A stretch of 64,000 bases of DNA from Ciborinia camelliae (GCA_025890175.1 JANPYM010000016.1:220386-284385), one strand, 5' to 3'; shown: positions 10,267 to 22,202, counted from the first letter of the stretch. Numbers and translations: made by a program. Notes: generated from the sequence alone by a model not told the origin.

Positions 10267-13215
10267 CTAATCGTATGCTCGACCTTTGCCTTTGCCATTT
10301 CCAGTATAGTAGGTTGCTGGCAAAGTTTCTGCATTCATGCTATCTCGGTAGGGATTTCGGGAGCCAGGGGTATCAGCTAAGTCAACATTCTCTAAAGTAG
10401 AAGTTCCACCTGGACTCATGTCGGAAACTGGGCTACCACTCGCAAACTGTGATCGTTGATAATGGTCAGTTGCATGTGGTGGACTCATGTCGGAAACTGG
10501 ACTACCACTCGCAAACTGTGATGGTTGATAAGGGTCAGTTACATGTGGTCTTTGACGTGAAGCATTGTTGCTACTGCTGCCGGCCATGGAAGGACCAGCT
10601 TCAACATTGTCATCATGAGAGCCATACTCCTTAAGCTTGCCCCCCACAACACGCTTATGTAGAATCTTTGGTCTATGACCAAGACCGAGAGGTGAAGGTT
10701 GTCCTGTTGATATCTGTTGACTTGCATGGCTAAGACTCTTCTCTAGCTTTTCCAAGGGACCTTCTGTCTCTACACGCTTGAGCTTTGGCATTGGCATCGG
10801 CATAGGTGGCATGGGTGGTGGAATTGCCATGTCCAAATCAATTGTGGAACCCATGCCAGACACACTTGGACTAGTTGGTAGGTGTTGTAGACCTGTAGGT
10901 CCACGATACAAGGGGTGAGGACCTGGTATCATGTAAGAATAAACAGATGCTTGTGAAGGTGCTGCGGACTCGATTGAAACCCGATCTCCTTGAAAAATGT
11001 CTGTGATATCTAGAGTTGTCTATAACAAACAAAGATCAGTATTGCTTCTACAATATGCTATGATGATAGGATTGGTTGAAAGAACTTGAACTTACTTCAG
11101 GCACATCACTCTCTCCGAGGAGACTCTTCATAGCTTGCTCTCGATGGACAGCAGCTACGAGTAGACTCTCTCTACTTCTTGCCGATGTTGATCGCTCCGG
11201 TATGGGTCTGCGCAGAGGCGCCTTGGGAGTAGCCGCAATGGCTTGGGCATCTGTAATCGCGAGTCCAATTGGAGGAAGTCTGTTTATATCATTTGGGCTT
11301 TCATAGTCATTGGCAGCAAAATCATTAACATGCCTTGGCGTTGTTGGGTTCAAGACCGCTTGTGGCAAAGGAGTTAGTGGTGTTGTAGGAGATGCTACTA
11401 TAAAACCAGCATTGTCAGCTTCTGGATTTTGCATTCTTGGTTGAAAATATGATCTTTCCCCAATTCCATGGACAGGAATTTTTGTAAAGCCATGATGATC
11501 CGTTGGACCTCGTTGAAATTTCTTCAAGGTTGGTCTAACGGCCCCTGCCAAAGGGGGTTGGACCCTTTGAGGGGTGTCAAAGACAGAGAAGGCTTGTTGT
11601 CGAGGGATATGAGCACCAGAAAGCATCTCAAAAGATCTGGGGACATGAAGGCCGCCCTCCAGGTCTGCATTAGCATTACGTCCGAGACTTCCATCAACAA
11701 TTTCTCTACTTCCAACGCGTCTTCTAAAGCCTTGAGGCTGCCGAACATTTCTACGTACGAACATTGTAACGAAAGCTGCACCCCCCGCAGCCATGAGGAG
11801 CACACTTAAAACAAACCACCAGATTACTGGAACACTGATAACCGTAGGAGAGAACTGCGTGCTTGCACTCTTGATACCGATCATAACTCCTATGCAGGCT
11901 GTGGTGGATAGGATTGAAAATTGGGTCACCCCAATGGCTACCCAGCAATTTGAACTCAGTCGCTTTAAAAACTCAAGGCTCCATTTATCATTTGGAGGGA
12001 GACGTCTCACTAGATGTGGTTCTGCTAAGCGCCTTTCCATTGCTAATCTTTGCTCCTGCTTGCGGGCCGTGAATTGAGCTCTGGCTTCTGCTGTGACTCT
12101 GATAGGAAGGGGATCACGCTGGGCGGGTCGAGGAGGTAGCTCTGCGGGAAATGCCTTGGATTTGGCCACATTAGTTCTCACCGTACTTGATTGTTGGCAA
12201 CCGTTATACGTAGACAGAAACAGACCGGTGTGCATATCACTTAAGCCTGAGTAAAGTGAGTTCTCTGATATAGCCGAAACATTGGTCGCGTCTGGCGAAA
12301 ATTTGCGGTTTTTATGCTTCTTCTTGGTCGAACCTAACGCAGCAGCTTTGCTGCTTGAGAGCGCTCGCAATTGAGGGGCATTGTTATCTGAAGAAACCAC
12401 GGCATTGTAGGGCACGGTGTTAGTGAATGATATGATGCTTGAATTTGTGAAGTTGGGGGTAGTATTGCTACCCGGGCCTTTGGCTACCAACACTGGAAGT
12501 TGACCAACTTGATGTGCGCGAGGTTCAGCGATTGTAGGCGATCCCATTTTAGCGGCCTTGGTACCACCGCGCACCGAGTACGATGGCGATTGGTTATAAT
12601 CATCGTGCATGCGAATATTCGGTGGAGTATCTCCACGCCGGTTCTGGCTCGGTATTTCATTTGCTGTATGAAAGTCATCATTGGCGTATGTGTCAAGTTC
12701 ATTTGTACTGACGCTAAGTCCACGAGAATGACTGTCTTGCAATTGGTTTCTGGTAATATCATAATTATGGGGTGAAAAGGCCGAAGCCTTTTGGCTGTCT
12801 AGAAAACCGGACGAACTGGTCTCTATCGGAGAGCTTGAAGTCTTAGAGACTTCGCTATTATCTCCGGGTGTAATAAGGTATTGAAAAAGATCACCATTCG
12901 AACTAGCGTTGCCTTGAATCAACTCCCTTTGCTTGAAATGATCAAGTCCCTTAGAGAAAGCTCCCCGAGCCATAATTATTGACCTGCTGTTAGACTTGAG
13001 AAGTGTTAGTAGACTCGGGTTTCAAGGTTTGTAATAGATATTGTAAAGTGATGGCTTACTCTTCTGGTGCGCGCGCCGCGACTTGAAGCTCCTAAATCTT
13101 CTGAGGTGGATGATACATCGTGGCTAGCATCTTCGAAAGGGTTGTCAACATTCTGCCGCGATCTAACTGCTCTTTCTGGTTGACTCGCCGGATCTCCTCT
13201 CTTTCTTGCGTCCAT
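10267..13215 (-). CDS. Unrecognised two-TM Ser-rich fungal membrane protein
   Basis: Preferred model: exons 13215-13060, 12949-11096 and 11019-10267, about 920 aa. Family not recognised. The N-terminus contains NVDNPFEDASHD (an NPF motif). A long Ser/Thr-rich, probably disordered region follows. Two hydrophobic segments lie close together: WVAIGVTQFSILSTTACIGV, then VIWWFVLSVLLMAAGGAAFV. A basic RRNVRQPQGFRRR flank follows, then a long polar tail. The tail has a tandem duplication of about 19 residues (QFASGSPVSDMSP twice). Start choice: the first exon ends phase 0 at GTAAGC, and the acceptor CTTTCTCTAAG at 12950 joins it in frame (TRR|GLDHF). The alternative start is the ATG at 12973 within exon 2, with the first exon then untranslated. 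A weak acceptor AACAG near 12990 would not stay in frame with the upstream ATG. Confidence 0.7.
10395..10545. repeat. In-frame tandem duplication inside the membrane-protein gene
   Basis: Two copies of a roughly 57-60 nt unit containing CATGTCGGAAACTGG, CACTCGCAAACTGTGAT and GTTGATAA..GGTCAGTT. They encode two near-identical peptides with QFASGSPVSDMSP. The copies differ at several bases, so the duplication is not brand new. Confidence 0.85.
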
Positions 13216-13259
13216 ACTGCTACAGATTCGTATATGTGAGTATTGTTATAGATTCGTAT

Positions 13260-13600
13260 CCGTGATGCTATTGATGGACGTAAAGAGGGACCCGTAGAGA
13301 GAGCGCGATCTGTAGACAGCAATCCGTGGAGAGAGCGCGATCCGTAGAGAGCAATCTGTAGAGAGCAATCCGCAGAGAGAGAGACCGAGAGAGCGCGATA
13401 CGTAGACAGCAATCCGTAGGGGGAGAGAACGCGATCCGTAGAGAGAAATCTGTAGAGAGCAATCCGTAGAGAAAGAGAGTGATCCGTGTAGAGATAGCGC
13501 GATCCGTAGACAGCAACCTGGAGAGAGCAACCTGTAGAGAGCAACCTGTAGAGAACAACCTGTAGACAGCAATCCGTAGAAAGCAGTCGTTAGCAGCTAT
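13260..13600. repeat. Degenerate minisatellite upstream of the membrane-protein gene
   Basis: About 20 variants of a 14-16 nt unit such as GATCCGTAGAGAGAGC, CAATCCGTAGAGAG or CAACCTGTAGAGAG, starting about 50 nt upstream of the proposed ATG. There are no spacers of constant length, so it is not CRISPR-like. Confidence 0.85.
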
Positions 13601-14876
13601 ATGCGAGATATGGACAGGAGCTATCGTAGTTTCGGGGGTGGGGATAGAGGCAGTCAGAATTCATCAGGGGGATCTTTAGGTATAAGCGAAACCAATCGTG
13701 TGGCACAATTTTTGACCAGAGATATAGTTTGTCTCAAAGGCAGCAGATGGGGATTGTAAATCAATAGGATAAAGGTTGATGTCGATGGATGCTGCCGTTG
13801 ACGCTTGAAGATGGTGGGGGATGTAAACCTGGGGATTCTATATTATCCGAAGCGGGAAGCCGGTGGGTCCATTCAAGATACACAAAGAATATCAAATTGT
13901 ATTTTCTTAAGACAAATGTCTTCGGTGGGGTGAATTCCTTCAAGTCACTACTACAATTGGTATGCTAGTTTGCCGGTTTGCCGATGTGATAAGGAAGGAG
14001 GTGAATTTGGGAATTGTATTCATGTGAGCACTGGGGGATAGCTATCCCTAATTCTATCAGGATGCCAGCAAGAACGGCGAGAAGGTGAGCTTGTTATGTG
14101 AAGATGAGCCTCGTCATTGTTTACATTGACTGGAACTAGTCAACCAGCAGGATGCAATTTTATATCGGCAATACCCGGAGCTGTTGTTGCCCTGTTGCCA
14201 TCACCAATCTTATTTAAATTTTATATGAAGAAGTTTTGCACTATCAATTCTTTCTCTATTGAGTCACTGTTTCTCAAAGACTTCAAAAAGAAAGGCTCAG
14301 ACTGATCACTGTCTACAATTTAACCCTTATTACTTTTTGAAGAATTTTGCACTCATCTTCCTCTCGATCTGAGATGGCGAGGCTACTTGACAAGGCTAGT
14401 TCATCTTAACTTGAACTGTTGGGTATGGAATCTAAATTGGAGATTTCAAGGGGAATGCATGAAGTACCCAACGCCTGCCTACCCTTTGCTCATTATTTAC
14501 AATATAATACAAGACAGGACAGCCAGCATAAGCGGGATCTATATCAAAGCTAAGCAGAAACTTCCTATCCAAACCACTCTACCTTATCACCTACACATTT
14601 GGTGATAGCAAGTCATACTTGACACATCTTTCAACCTACGTATATTGTTAGCATTTGGGAAGTGATTGCTAATCATAAGAAATCAGGATGAAGGGATTAC
14701 AAAACTATAATAAAAGCAGAGGTTGTGTAGTACAAGTGGGAGAAAGGGGGGTTCTAGCTTGGCATGGGCTCGGCATTGATGCCAAGCTATATACAACATA
14801 AAGAGTGTTGAGTTGGCAGAGTTTAAAAAAAGGAGGGGGGTGCCAATCCCAAAAAGTAAGGGGAGTGTAAGGATAT
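13601..14876. other. Intergenic, no gene recognised
   Basis: About 1.3 kb between two genes that both run on the minus strand. Short open frames have no family features. A C-rich motif-poor stretch and a poly-A/G tract near 14824-14838 are the only visible structure. Confidence 0.5.
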
Positions 14877-17201
14877 CTAGACACAGCCTAGATAATGTTG
14901 TATAACATGCTGATTTGAGCAGGAGGCATGGGCCAATCCAATTTGGAACATTGGCTGCCGATCACTAGCCAACTGCCAGACCCATGGAACATGAATATGG
15001 TTGACAAATATTTCACCAAAATAGAAGGTAGTTGTGATAAGTGGAAGGGTGGTGCAGACATGACAGTTGAGAACAAAACAGAAGAGAAGAAAGGAAGGCA
15101 AAGAAATAGGGAACATACATCTTCAATGGAAGCTTGCAAGAACTTTCTAGCTTCTAAACCTGCCCAAACCTTCAATATAGAGAAATCACCTTGTCGTAAC
15201 ATTCCACCTCCACTCTGTGCTCCCAATTCTCTCAGAATTGGTAGTGCAGAAGAGAGCAAGTCAATATTAGGATTAAGACTCCTGCCAATGCCCTCTAGCA
15301 ACAAAATGCTGATGACCACATTGACAAAATCCCCCTCCATCCGAACATGATGAGTTCGAACCATCGAGAGGACCTCATTTAGTATGTCCCCTATCTTCAT
15401 GTTTCCCAATGCTAATGTACGACTCTTGACTCCTAGGACAAGATGTTGCATTTTAAGAGAATAAATCTCTTCATCGATGACTGCATCAGGTTGTCGGCAC
15501 CTTTGACACATCAAATGACCTGCTTTATAGCCATCAAATTCAGCAACAGCCTTAAAAAGATCAAGGAAGTTCCTTCGATTAGTTGCATTTAGTTCTGTGA
15601 CTAGGCCTGTATCAATGAAGATCAATTGAGGTCGGAATCCTTCTTTATCAAGTTTTGAAAGTTCTGCTTCCCATGCTTGAGGATTCTTTTTGTGCCGGTA
15701 TGGCTGAAGTCTCGCCAGTACTTGTTCAGTAACATCTGGTTGAGACTGTGGATCTTCGTCTTTATGTTTTCTGAAAGGGAGGTTGGGCTTCTCAGATTGG
15801 TAAAAGCGGACCATGATATTACCTGGATGAAGGTCGGCATGGATAAAATTATCAATTAGTAACATGCGTAAGAATGCATCCAACCCTTCATCTGCAATAT
15901 CCTGTTGAAATACTCCACCACCATTTTCCATAAAGTCAGATAATGGTATACCCTGTGCAAATTCCTCTACCAGTACTTGTCTTGTGGTGAACTGAGTATA
16001 TGGGAACGGGAACCATGCTGTTGTTCTCGATTTGAAATTCTTTCGGAAGATTGATAAATTTGCAGCTTCAATTCTAAGATCTAGCTGCAATCTCATCATT
16101 TGTCCAAACTGATCGACTTCATCTGGGAATGATAGCCACTCAAATGTAGGAATCAAATTGATTGCTGAAGCAAAGACCCACATAATCCGTAGATCTCGTC
16201 TAACAACCCTTTCTACCCCTGGATGGAGAACCTTGATAGCAACATAACTTGATGGAACTCTTTGTGGTGTACTCTTAATTAATGTATCAACATTTTTACG
16301 CACATTTCGTCGTAGATTTGTGGGCTCTTGAAGATCTGGATCTCCTGGTGTTGCCAACCCAGGTTTCAGCTTTGCCTTGTAAACTTGTGCTATAGCTCCC
16401 ACTCCCAGAGGCTTTTCCTCGAATTCTTCAAATATATCTTCAAAGGGTCGGCCGTCAAATGCTCTGCTTATAATTCTTTTGGTGTCATGTAACGAGTGCG
16501 CGGGTGCATTGGAATGGAGTTGTGACATGATCTCGCACATCTGCATAGGGAAGATATCTGATCTAGAGGCGGCCCATTGTCCAAGCTAAGAAGTCAGCGA
16601 AAACCAGCCCAAGGGGAATTGGATGCTATACCTTAATAAATGCAGGCCCGGCTCGTTCCATGGCCTTAACTAAGAACCTGTACCACCATAAAGTACCTGT
16701 CCGCTCATTATCTCGCATTTTATCCCTAGGTCCAAAATATGCAGCAGGTATAGTAATGATAACTGGAACGAATATAACCACAAGGTGTAGGAAGCGTATG
16801 CTTGTGCAGAGTGGTTCCCATAGATAGGCATCTAGGAAATAGATTATACTATCTTTTAGTCGTCGAAGCCCATGAACATCATCGCCAACCTTCTTACTGA
16901 TTTCCTCCCTTGATGCCTCCAGCATTCGCGCCTCTGCAGTCATCTCGGTTCCACCATTATCCTTTTCTGATAGCCGGACAAACATAGCCGGACTCAAGCT
17001 CGCTGCAGCTGCCAGTATTAAGCCCTTCTTCTGCGGAGGAGATTTGAATTGCCATTTCCCCCATCCCCCCCCTCCTCTGCCGCCTCCATTTCTATATGAC
17101 TGTCTTGTCGCTAGTTGAATGTTCCGATATTGAATCGAGGGTCGTATTCTTGGAAGGGTCTGACGAAGACATGTTCGACCTATGGCCAAAAACATCCTCA
17201 T
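14877..17201 (-). CDS. Mitochondrial ABC1/UbiB (ADCK2/Cqd1-type) kinase-like protein
   Basis: Exon 1 is 17201-16632 and exon 2 starts at 16585 (46-nt intron), giving the in-frame join FIK|LGQWAASRSDIFP, the KxGQ signature of the UbiB family. Seen in order: an Arg-rich N-terminus (MRMFLAIGRTCLRQTLPRIR) typical of a mitochondrial presequence, a Gly-rich stretch, hydrophobic segments (SFLHLVVIFVPVIITIPAAY region), the loop GVGAIAQVYKAKL, the VAIKVLHPG lysine, the catalytic-type IHADLHPGNIMV, and FIDTGLV where typical kinases have DFG. UbiB proteins act in coenzyme Q/lipid homeostasis at the inner membrane; the closest type by motif is ADCK2/yeast Cqd1. The 3' end is uncertain: the frame runs on to a stop at 14888, or a GTATGT donor after ASIED (15118) is spliced, for example to 14972, with a stop at 14877. 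Confidence 0.9.
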
Positions 17202-17818
17202 CTTCCTTCATACAAAGATTAGTTTGTTCTAGTACCTGAGTGCTATCGAGGCTCCATCGGTGTTTGTTGGTTGTTAACAGGTTGGGGTAAATTCAAGGCG
17301 ACCCTTCACAGAAGTAGCAGAAACGCCAATGAAGTAGATGAGTCAGTGACGTCAGGATTCATTTACAACATTTCTTCAATTTAACTTCTCAAATCATATA
17401 ATTTAGATCACATGACAAACTGACATACTAATCGCGAAAAAAGAATCATTTGAGGAAGATCAAATTTGAGGATATATTATTTATTGAATTTTATATTGAT
17501 TTCTTTCACCTTGCGCGCATTTGTCCGATGTCATTAATTGTACTTAAGGACCCATGTAATTTCGGTGAGCAGCGGAAGCAGCCGTTTCTCGCCGGTTTTG
17601 GCAGAAAAATTCATTGAATGGCAGAATTGGTCCCGACCCTCTCTCCTCTTTCCCCTCCTCTTCCCTTCGAATCACAGTGAAGTTAATTCCAATAATAAAG
17701 AGACGTTCGTTCATTCCTCAAATATTCTACTGAGGAATTATATATTTTTCCCATCTACAACATCCATATCCAAACTTAAAACCACACAAATTGATTGTTC
17801 TTATTTCTCATAAACAAT
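17202..17818. promoter_or_regulatory. Divergent promoter with adjacent bZIP sites
   Basis: A 617-bp spacer between the UbiB-like gene (leftward) and the heme lyase gene (rightward). TGAGTCA (AP-1/Gcn4 type) at 17339-17345 is followed after one base by the palindromic CRE TGACGTCA at 17347-17354. Both sites lie about 140-150 nt from the leftward start codon and about 470 nt from the rightward one. Pyrimidine-rich tracts near 17640-17670 lead into the heme lyase gene. Confidence 0.45.
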
Positions 17819-18891
17819 ATGGGATGGTTCTGGGCTGATTCTCCCGCAACTTCTGCGGCTGCGGGTATGAGAGATGCCCCTCACGCTATGCCCAAGGATA
17901 GCAATGCCAAACCTCCTGTGAGTAGATAATTCCTATAAAACTCAGTCATTTTGGAATTCTGACTTTTCGCTCGCAGCCATCATGTCCTATGCACAAGCCC
18001 GACGATGATGCTCCAAAGCCTGTGGCAAAACTTCCAGCACCATCTACCGAGTCCGCCTGCCCATATACTCCTGATAATGTCTCTCAAGAAACAAAATCGT
18101 CATCTACATACTCCAAATATAATCCCCTAAACTATATGTTCCCAGATTTGTCTCAAGAGCGAGCGAAAAATCAGACAATCGCATTGCCAACCGAAAGAGA
18201 GCCATCAACCATACCTAAAGGTACTGGAGATGGGAACTGGGAGTATCCTTCGCCACAACAAATGTACAATGCTCTTTTGCGCAAAGGCTATACCGATACC
18301 GATGCGACAGCCGTTGAGAGTATGGTATCAGTTCACAATTTTTTGAATGAGGGAGCTTGGGCTGAAATTGTGGAATGGGAGCGAAGATTTGGTAAAGGGC
18401 TCGCGAAGGGTTGGGAGAATTGTAGGAGGGGAGAAGAGGGCTCTAAGGCAGGAGTAGACATTGGTGCAAACGAAGATGAAGTGCCCCAGCCAAAACTAGT
18501 TCGATTCATGGGCAGACCGAAGGAGATGACACCAAAGGCTGCAATGATTCAAGCAATGGGCTGGGCTTTTCCAGAAAAATATGGGTATGTGTCTTTTGAT
18601 TCTATTGTTAATGGCAAAATTTGTCTCTAACGCGATAATAGTACTGAGCCACCATTTGATCGACACGATTGGTTTGTCCAGAGAGAATATAATGGACAGA
18701 AGAAGGAAGTCCGCTATATAATCGATTATTACTCTGGGGGTGAAGAACCTACTGGAGAACCAATATTCTATCTCGATGTCAGGCCGGCCCTGACCCCAAC
18801 ACAAGCTGTAGAGCGCATGATGCGATGGAGTGGTGATGTTTGGTATCGTGCATCAGGCGCATCTGTTCGAGAGAACGCCAAAAAGAATTAA
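17819..18891 (+). CDS. CYC3: Cytochrome c heme lyase (holocytochrome c synthase)
   Basis: Attaches heme to apocytochrome c in the mitochondrial intermembrane space. Exons 17819-17917, 17977-18584 and 18642-18891 give 318 aa. N-terminal CP heme-regulatory-type motifs are present: PSCPMHKP and SACPYTP. Family blocks follow in order: [68 protein letters not shown], then [12 protein letters not shown] and [10 protein letters not shown] in the last exon, ending with [11 protein letters not shown] and a VWYRAS tail. Length and order match the family. An insertion of about 15 residues ([16 protein letters not shown]) sits before the PKLVRF block. It is transcribed away from the UbiB-like gene, so two mitochondrial functions share one intergenic region. 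Confidence 0.95.
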
Positions 18892-19348
18892 AAATTTATC
18901 GCTTGGGATTTGGAACAGGCGTTCTTGCAGCGATATTTAAGTAGTACGCTTTGGTCTGGGCTAGGATTCGGTATCGATGGTTATGATCTGATTTGATCAA
19001 CGATCTTTGGTCATGCATTATGGCATGGCATGGCTCTTTTTTTTAGGAACCGCGATTTACAAACTCTCTTCTCTTGTAGTTATTGATACCTAAGTAATGA
19101 ATGACATTTCAATTTTATTTCTTGTTCACAACGCTAGCAACCGGCAAATGGTCTAGACGCGAAACTTTAACTTTTGCGTATGCCGGTACTTGTCAATTGG
19201 TAGCTTATGGGCTTGTTGCACCTAACTTGGAACTTCCCTGTAATACGCTTCAACCATCATCAACCCCCCACTATCCATCATATATTCATTCATTGCTCGA
19301 CCATCGCCTCTCTTCTCGATTACAGTATTTCGAAGGCTAGAAAACAAC
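18892..19348. other. Intergenic between heme lyase and HRI1
   Basis: No gene seen. A T-rich tract at about 19038-19046 may belong to the 3' end of the upstream gene. CA-rich sequence near 19245-19290 precedes the HRI1 start. Confidence 0.4.
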
Positions 19349-20217
19349 ATGGCGGAAGCTTTTGTATCAGTCAGAAAACATATCAAATGGGGAGCAAGTA
19401 TTTATGATATTTCTGCAGACCTAATTCGAACTTGCTAACAATGCTTACAGGAGAGAGCAGCAAAAGAAAACACAGAGTGCATACCCTAAGCTGTTAATTA
19501 ACAGTTCGACCCTGCTAATAGTACACCCTCAGCACTCTCGTCTTAACATCTGCCGATAAACACTACGTAGATATACGGATTCTTGACCCATCTCATCCAC
19601 TCCCAAACAATACCTCCGACCCTCAAGCAATATCAAGGCTAGAGTGGGGGTTCGCTGGCACTGCAATCAGTACTCCTGCAGCATTTAAAGATGGTGATAA
19701 AAGCATATTGATCAGGCCGGCACATACACAATGGATTCATGAAATAGATAACAAGTTACGAAATCCAGGACCAGATGATCGTGATGAGGGATTCATGTAT
19801 CCAGTGGAAGACACAAACGAGGTCTTGGAAAAAGGTGCTATGGTAAATCCGGAGACGGGGAAAGTGGAGGACTATGAAGAGTTGTGGGAGGATCTAGAGG
19901 TGGGCATGATGGAAGGGGAGAGCAATGATTATTTTATGAGCTGGGTGCTGAAGACTAAGGATACTGGTGGCGAAGAGAGTGGGATGGTGATTAGAATTGG
20001 TGAGTGGATACAGGGAGTCATGAGGAAGGGGGATGAATTTTCGGTGGTTCGGTGGAAATGGAACATTGAGAAAGGATGGGAAAGAGTATTGGCAATCGGA
20101 AAAGATCTGGAGCTGGATAGCAAGATCTTTGAGAAGGAGATATCTGTGGGTGATAGCTTCAAGGTCGATGGTGGTGTGGAGTGGGGGTTTACAAGTTGCC
20201 ACAAGCACAGAAAGTAA
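19349..20217 (+). CDS. HRI1: HRI1 family protein
   Basis: The body of the protein is clear: TLVLTSADKHYVDIRIL, then RLEWGFAGTAIS, THTQWIHEID-like text, FMYPVEDTNEVLEKGAMVNP, YEELWEDLEV, and MVIRIGEWIQGVMRKG. This is the order of HRI1, a two-lobed beta-barrel protein known in yeast as an interactor of Hrr25 kinase and of sumoylated substrates; its molecular role is poorly defined. The N-terminus MAEAFVSVRKHIKWG starts at 19349. The join to the main exon is not settled: introns appear to run from 19398 to 19450 and from about 19477 to 19521 (acceptor GCTAATAG), leaving a small middle exon of about 26 nt. Each frame of the middle region holds stops unless spliced. The stop at 20215 sits in a GTAAGT context, so a last intron is possible. 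Confidence 0.8.
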
Positions 20218-20530
20218 GTAAGGGGCTCGTCGACGTCCAATTTGTCAAATTCCGTATTTATGATTGATATCATGAATCATGATGATCTCCAAATCTCTAG
20301 CAAAGAATGAAATTTCATTCTGCCATCTAGCTTTAGCCAATGAAGCATCGGCCCGGAATCTACTCCACATTTGCATATTTACATTCCCGTTGAGGAATGT
20401 GAGTACCTCCACACGTTATTCTATAAGTATAGTATTTAGCTTCAAAACAAACAATCACTTTCTTGCGGCGATACGAATCCTCTAATCCCATTGCTTTTGA
20501 GTATTTTTGTCTTCAAATCTGTAAGTAATT
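20218..20530. other. Short intergenic spacer
   Basis: About 310 nt with no supported gene, separating two rightward genes. No strong regulatory motif was seen. Confidence 0.4.
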
Positions 20531-22202
20531 ATGCCCTGGTTATCACGCAACAGCAGTTCCATGAACTCCGTTGGAGACATGATGGCTATCCAATCACCCC
20601 GTGCTTTACCAGCGCAGAAGCCATCATCCTCCCCGGCGGTAGTAACAGTCATTCCTTCGATCATCGATCCTACATGCGGGACATCACCCGCTCAATATCG
20701 TTACTCGACAATGGAAGCCCTCCGAGGCTCCATGAAAATCCTTTCTCGCAATCTGTACTGCATCCCCCAGATGATGGGGTCTTTCACTTTCAATATCGCT
20801 CAAACGATTCCTAGGAGTTCAGGCAGGGATATGTATGAAATGGGCATTCAATGTATGTTATGTATCATGGAGTGTTGGGCGATGTTGATGGTCATACCGG
20901 CATTCTTGACAATGCCTGGAGCGATGTTCATGATGTGCTGTGCAGCTATCTGGGGAGCTATCATGGGAATGTCGTGGGCATTGAGAGGAAACGAGAGGAT
21001 CTGTGAAAGTATAATGCCCGTTGGAGACTTTGGGGACGAGAAGTGGATCTTCATCAACGGCGCTTGCACGAGGTAGATAGCCCACCCCCTCTAGGAAAGC
21101 TATGCAGGATTCTTGGCGCCAGTACTAATGCTTGCAACAGCTACACTCAGATGATGCATCATCTCACCCGCCTGAGCATTATTTTTCACCGCCGCATCAC
21201 GGGCTTTCACAACCGCACCCTGGGACTCCCTCTCGATCTCCTCCTCCACTTCCTCTCCCTGACCATGCCCATCCACCGAACTCTCTACTCGCAACTGCGC
21301 GAGAATCTTTTGACCCCGGGCATCCGGAAAGTCGTCATCCTTTCCCATTCCACCGGCTCCAAGATCCTCTCCGATATCCTCGATCAACTACATGCCGATC
21401 TACCCCCCACTCTCATGGCAAAATTGGAAATCTATACTTTTGGAGCCGCGGGTGGATCGTTCTCCAATCCGTTGGTCAATTCGCTCTGTATGGAACTTGG
21501 GGCCCTGGGAGAACCCGATAACGCGAATATGAAAACATCTTGTGAACGTGTGATACCCGTAAGCCTCTCGCGTCCACCCCCATCCCCATCCCTATTCCCC
21601 ACGCATCCCTCCATACTTAATCATGAGAATAGCATATTGAACATTACCTCCCCCTCACCTCTTCCCCCCTGTCCACCATGTCGATTCTCCATCCCGTGTT
21701 GCATACCTTGGACTCGCGGTTTTGCGGTCGCTTGTTTATCCTGAATGGATTCCACCCGGTGCTGTTTGAGCAGTATCTCGACATCATGTTCACGTGGCGC
21801 CAATCGGATGCCCCAGCAGCAGCAGGCGTGGATGGATCGGAAGCGCGAGGCTTCTGGGATGAAATGGTGAGGGTTGATGGGGAGACGGCGGAAAAACGAG
21901 AGTTCACCGCGGGGGCGCACGGGGCCGCGGGCATGGGAAGCGGAGAGCGGAGATTGAGCGGCTTGATGATGCAGATGCAGATGGAGAAGGAGGGGAAGCG
22001 CAGACCCGGTAGTTGGAATTGGTCGTCGATGGGCATGGATGGGGTCGGTATGGTTAGGAGAGAGGCTAAGGCGTTGGAGGGGAGGAGATTGAGGGATGTG
22101 GCTAGGTTGGGCGGTTATGAGGGCGGGGCGAGGTTGAGCGTCGCTTGGTTGGAGGGAAAAGGTGGAGTGGGGTTGGGGAAGCCGTTGCCGAATGGTGCGT
22201 AG
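20531..22202 (+). CDS. Alpha/beta-hydrolase-like protein with N-terminal membrane segments
   Basis: Exons 20531-21072, 21141-21558 and 21633-22202 give 509 aa with all phases closing. Residues about 100-155 are strongly hydrophobic (MLCIMECWAMLMVIPAFLT, then MFMMCCAAIWGAIMGMSWAL). The second exon carries GIRKVVILSHSTGSKILSDI, in which SHSTGS fits the nucleophile elbow (Sm-X-S-X-Sm) of lipase-type hydrolases, and LEIYTFGAAGGSFSNP, as in lipases after the elbow. The third exon continues with HPVLHTLDSRFCGRLFILNG and GFHPVLFEQYLDIMF. A catalytic Asp and His were not assigned. Exact family and substrate not recognised. An acidic SESESE-type frame just downstream (about 22210-22447) might be an alternative C-terminal exon if a GTGCGT donor near 22196 is used. 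Confidence 0.75.

Noticed and set aside
12973..12973. ATG at 12973 as the start of the two-TM protein
   Set aside because: Kept as an alternative only: an upstream exon with a strong GTAAGC donor joins in frame through a pyrimidine-rich CTAAG acceptor.
13260..13600. CRISPR-like appearance of the GTAGAGAG array
   Set aside because: Units are 14-16 nt with no constant repeat plus unique spacer pattern, and the genome is eukaryotic.
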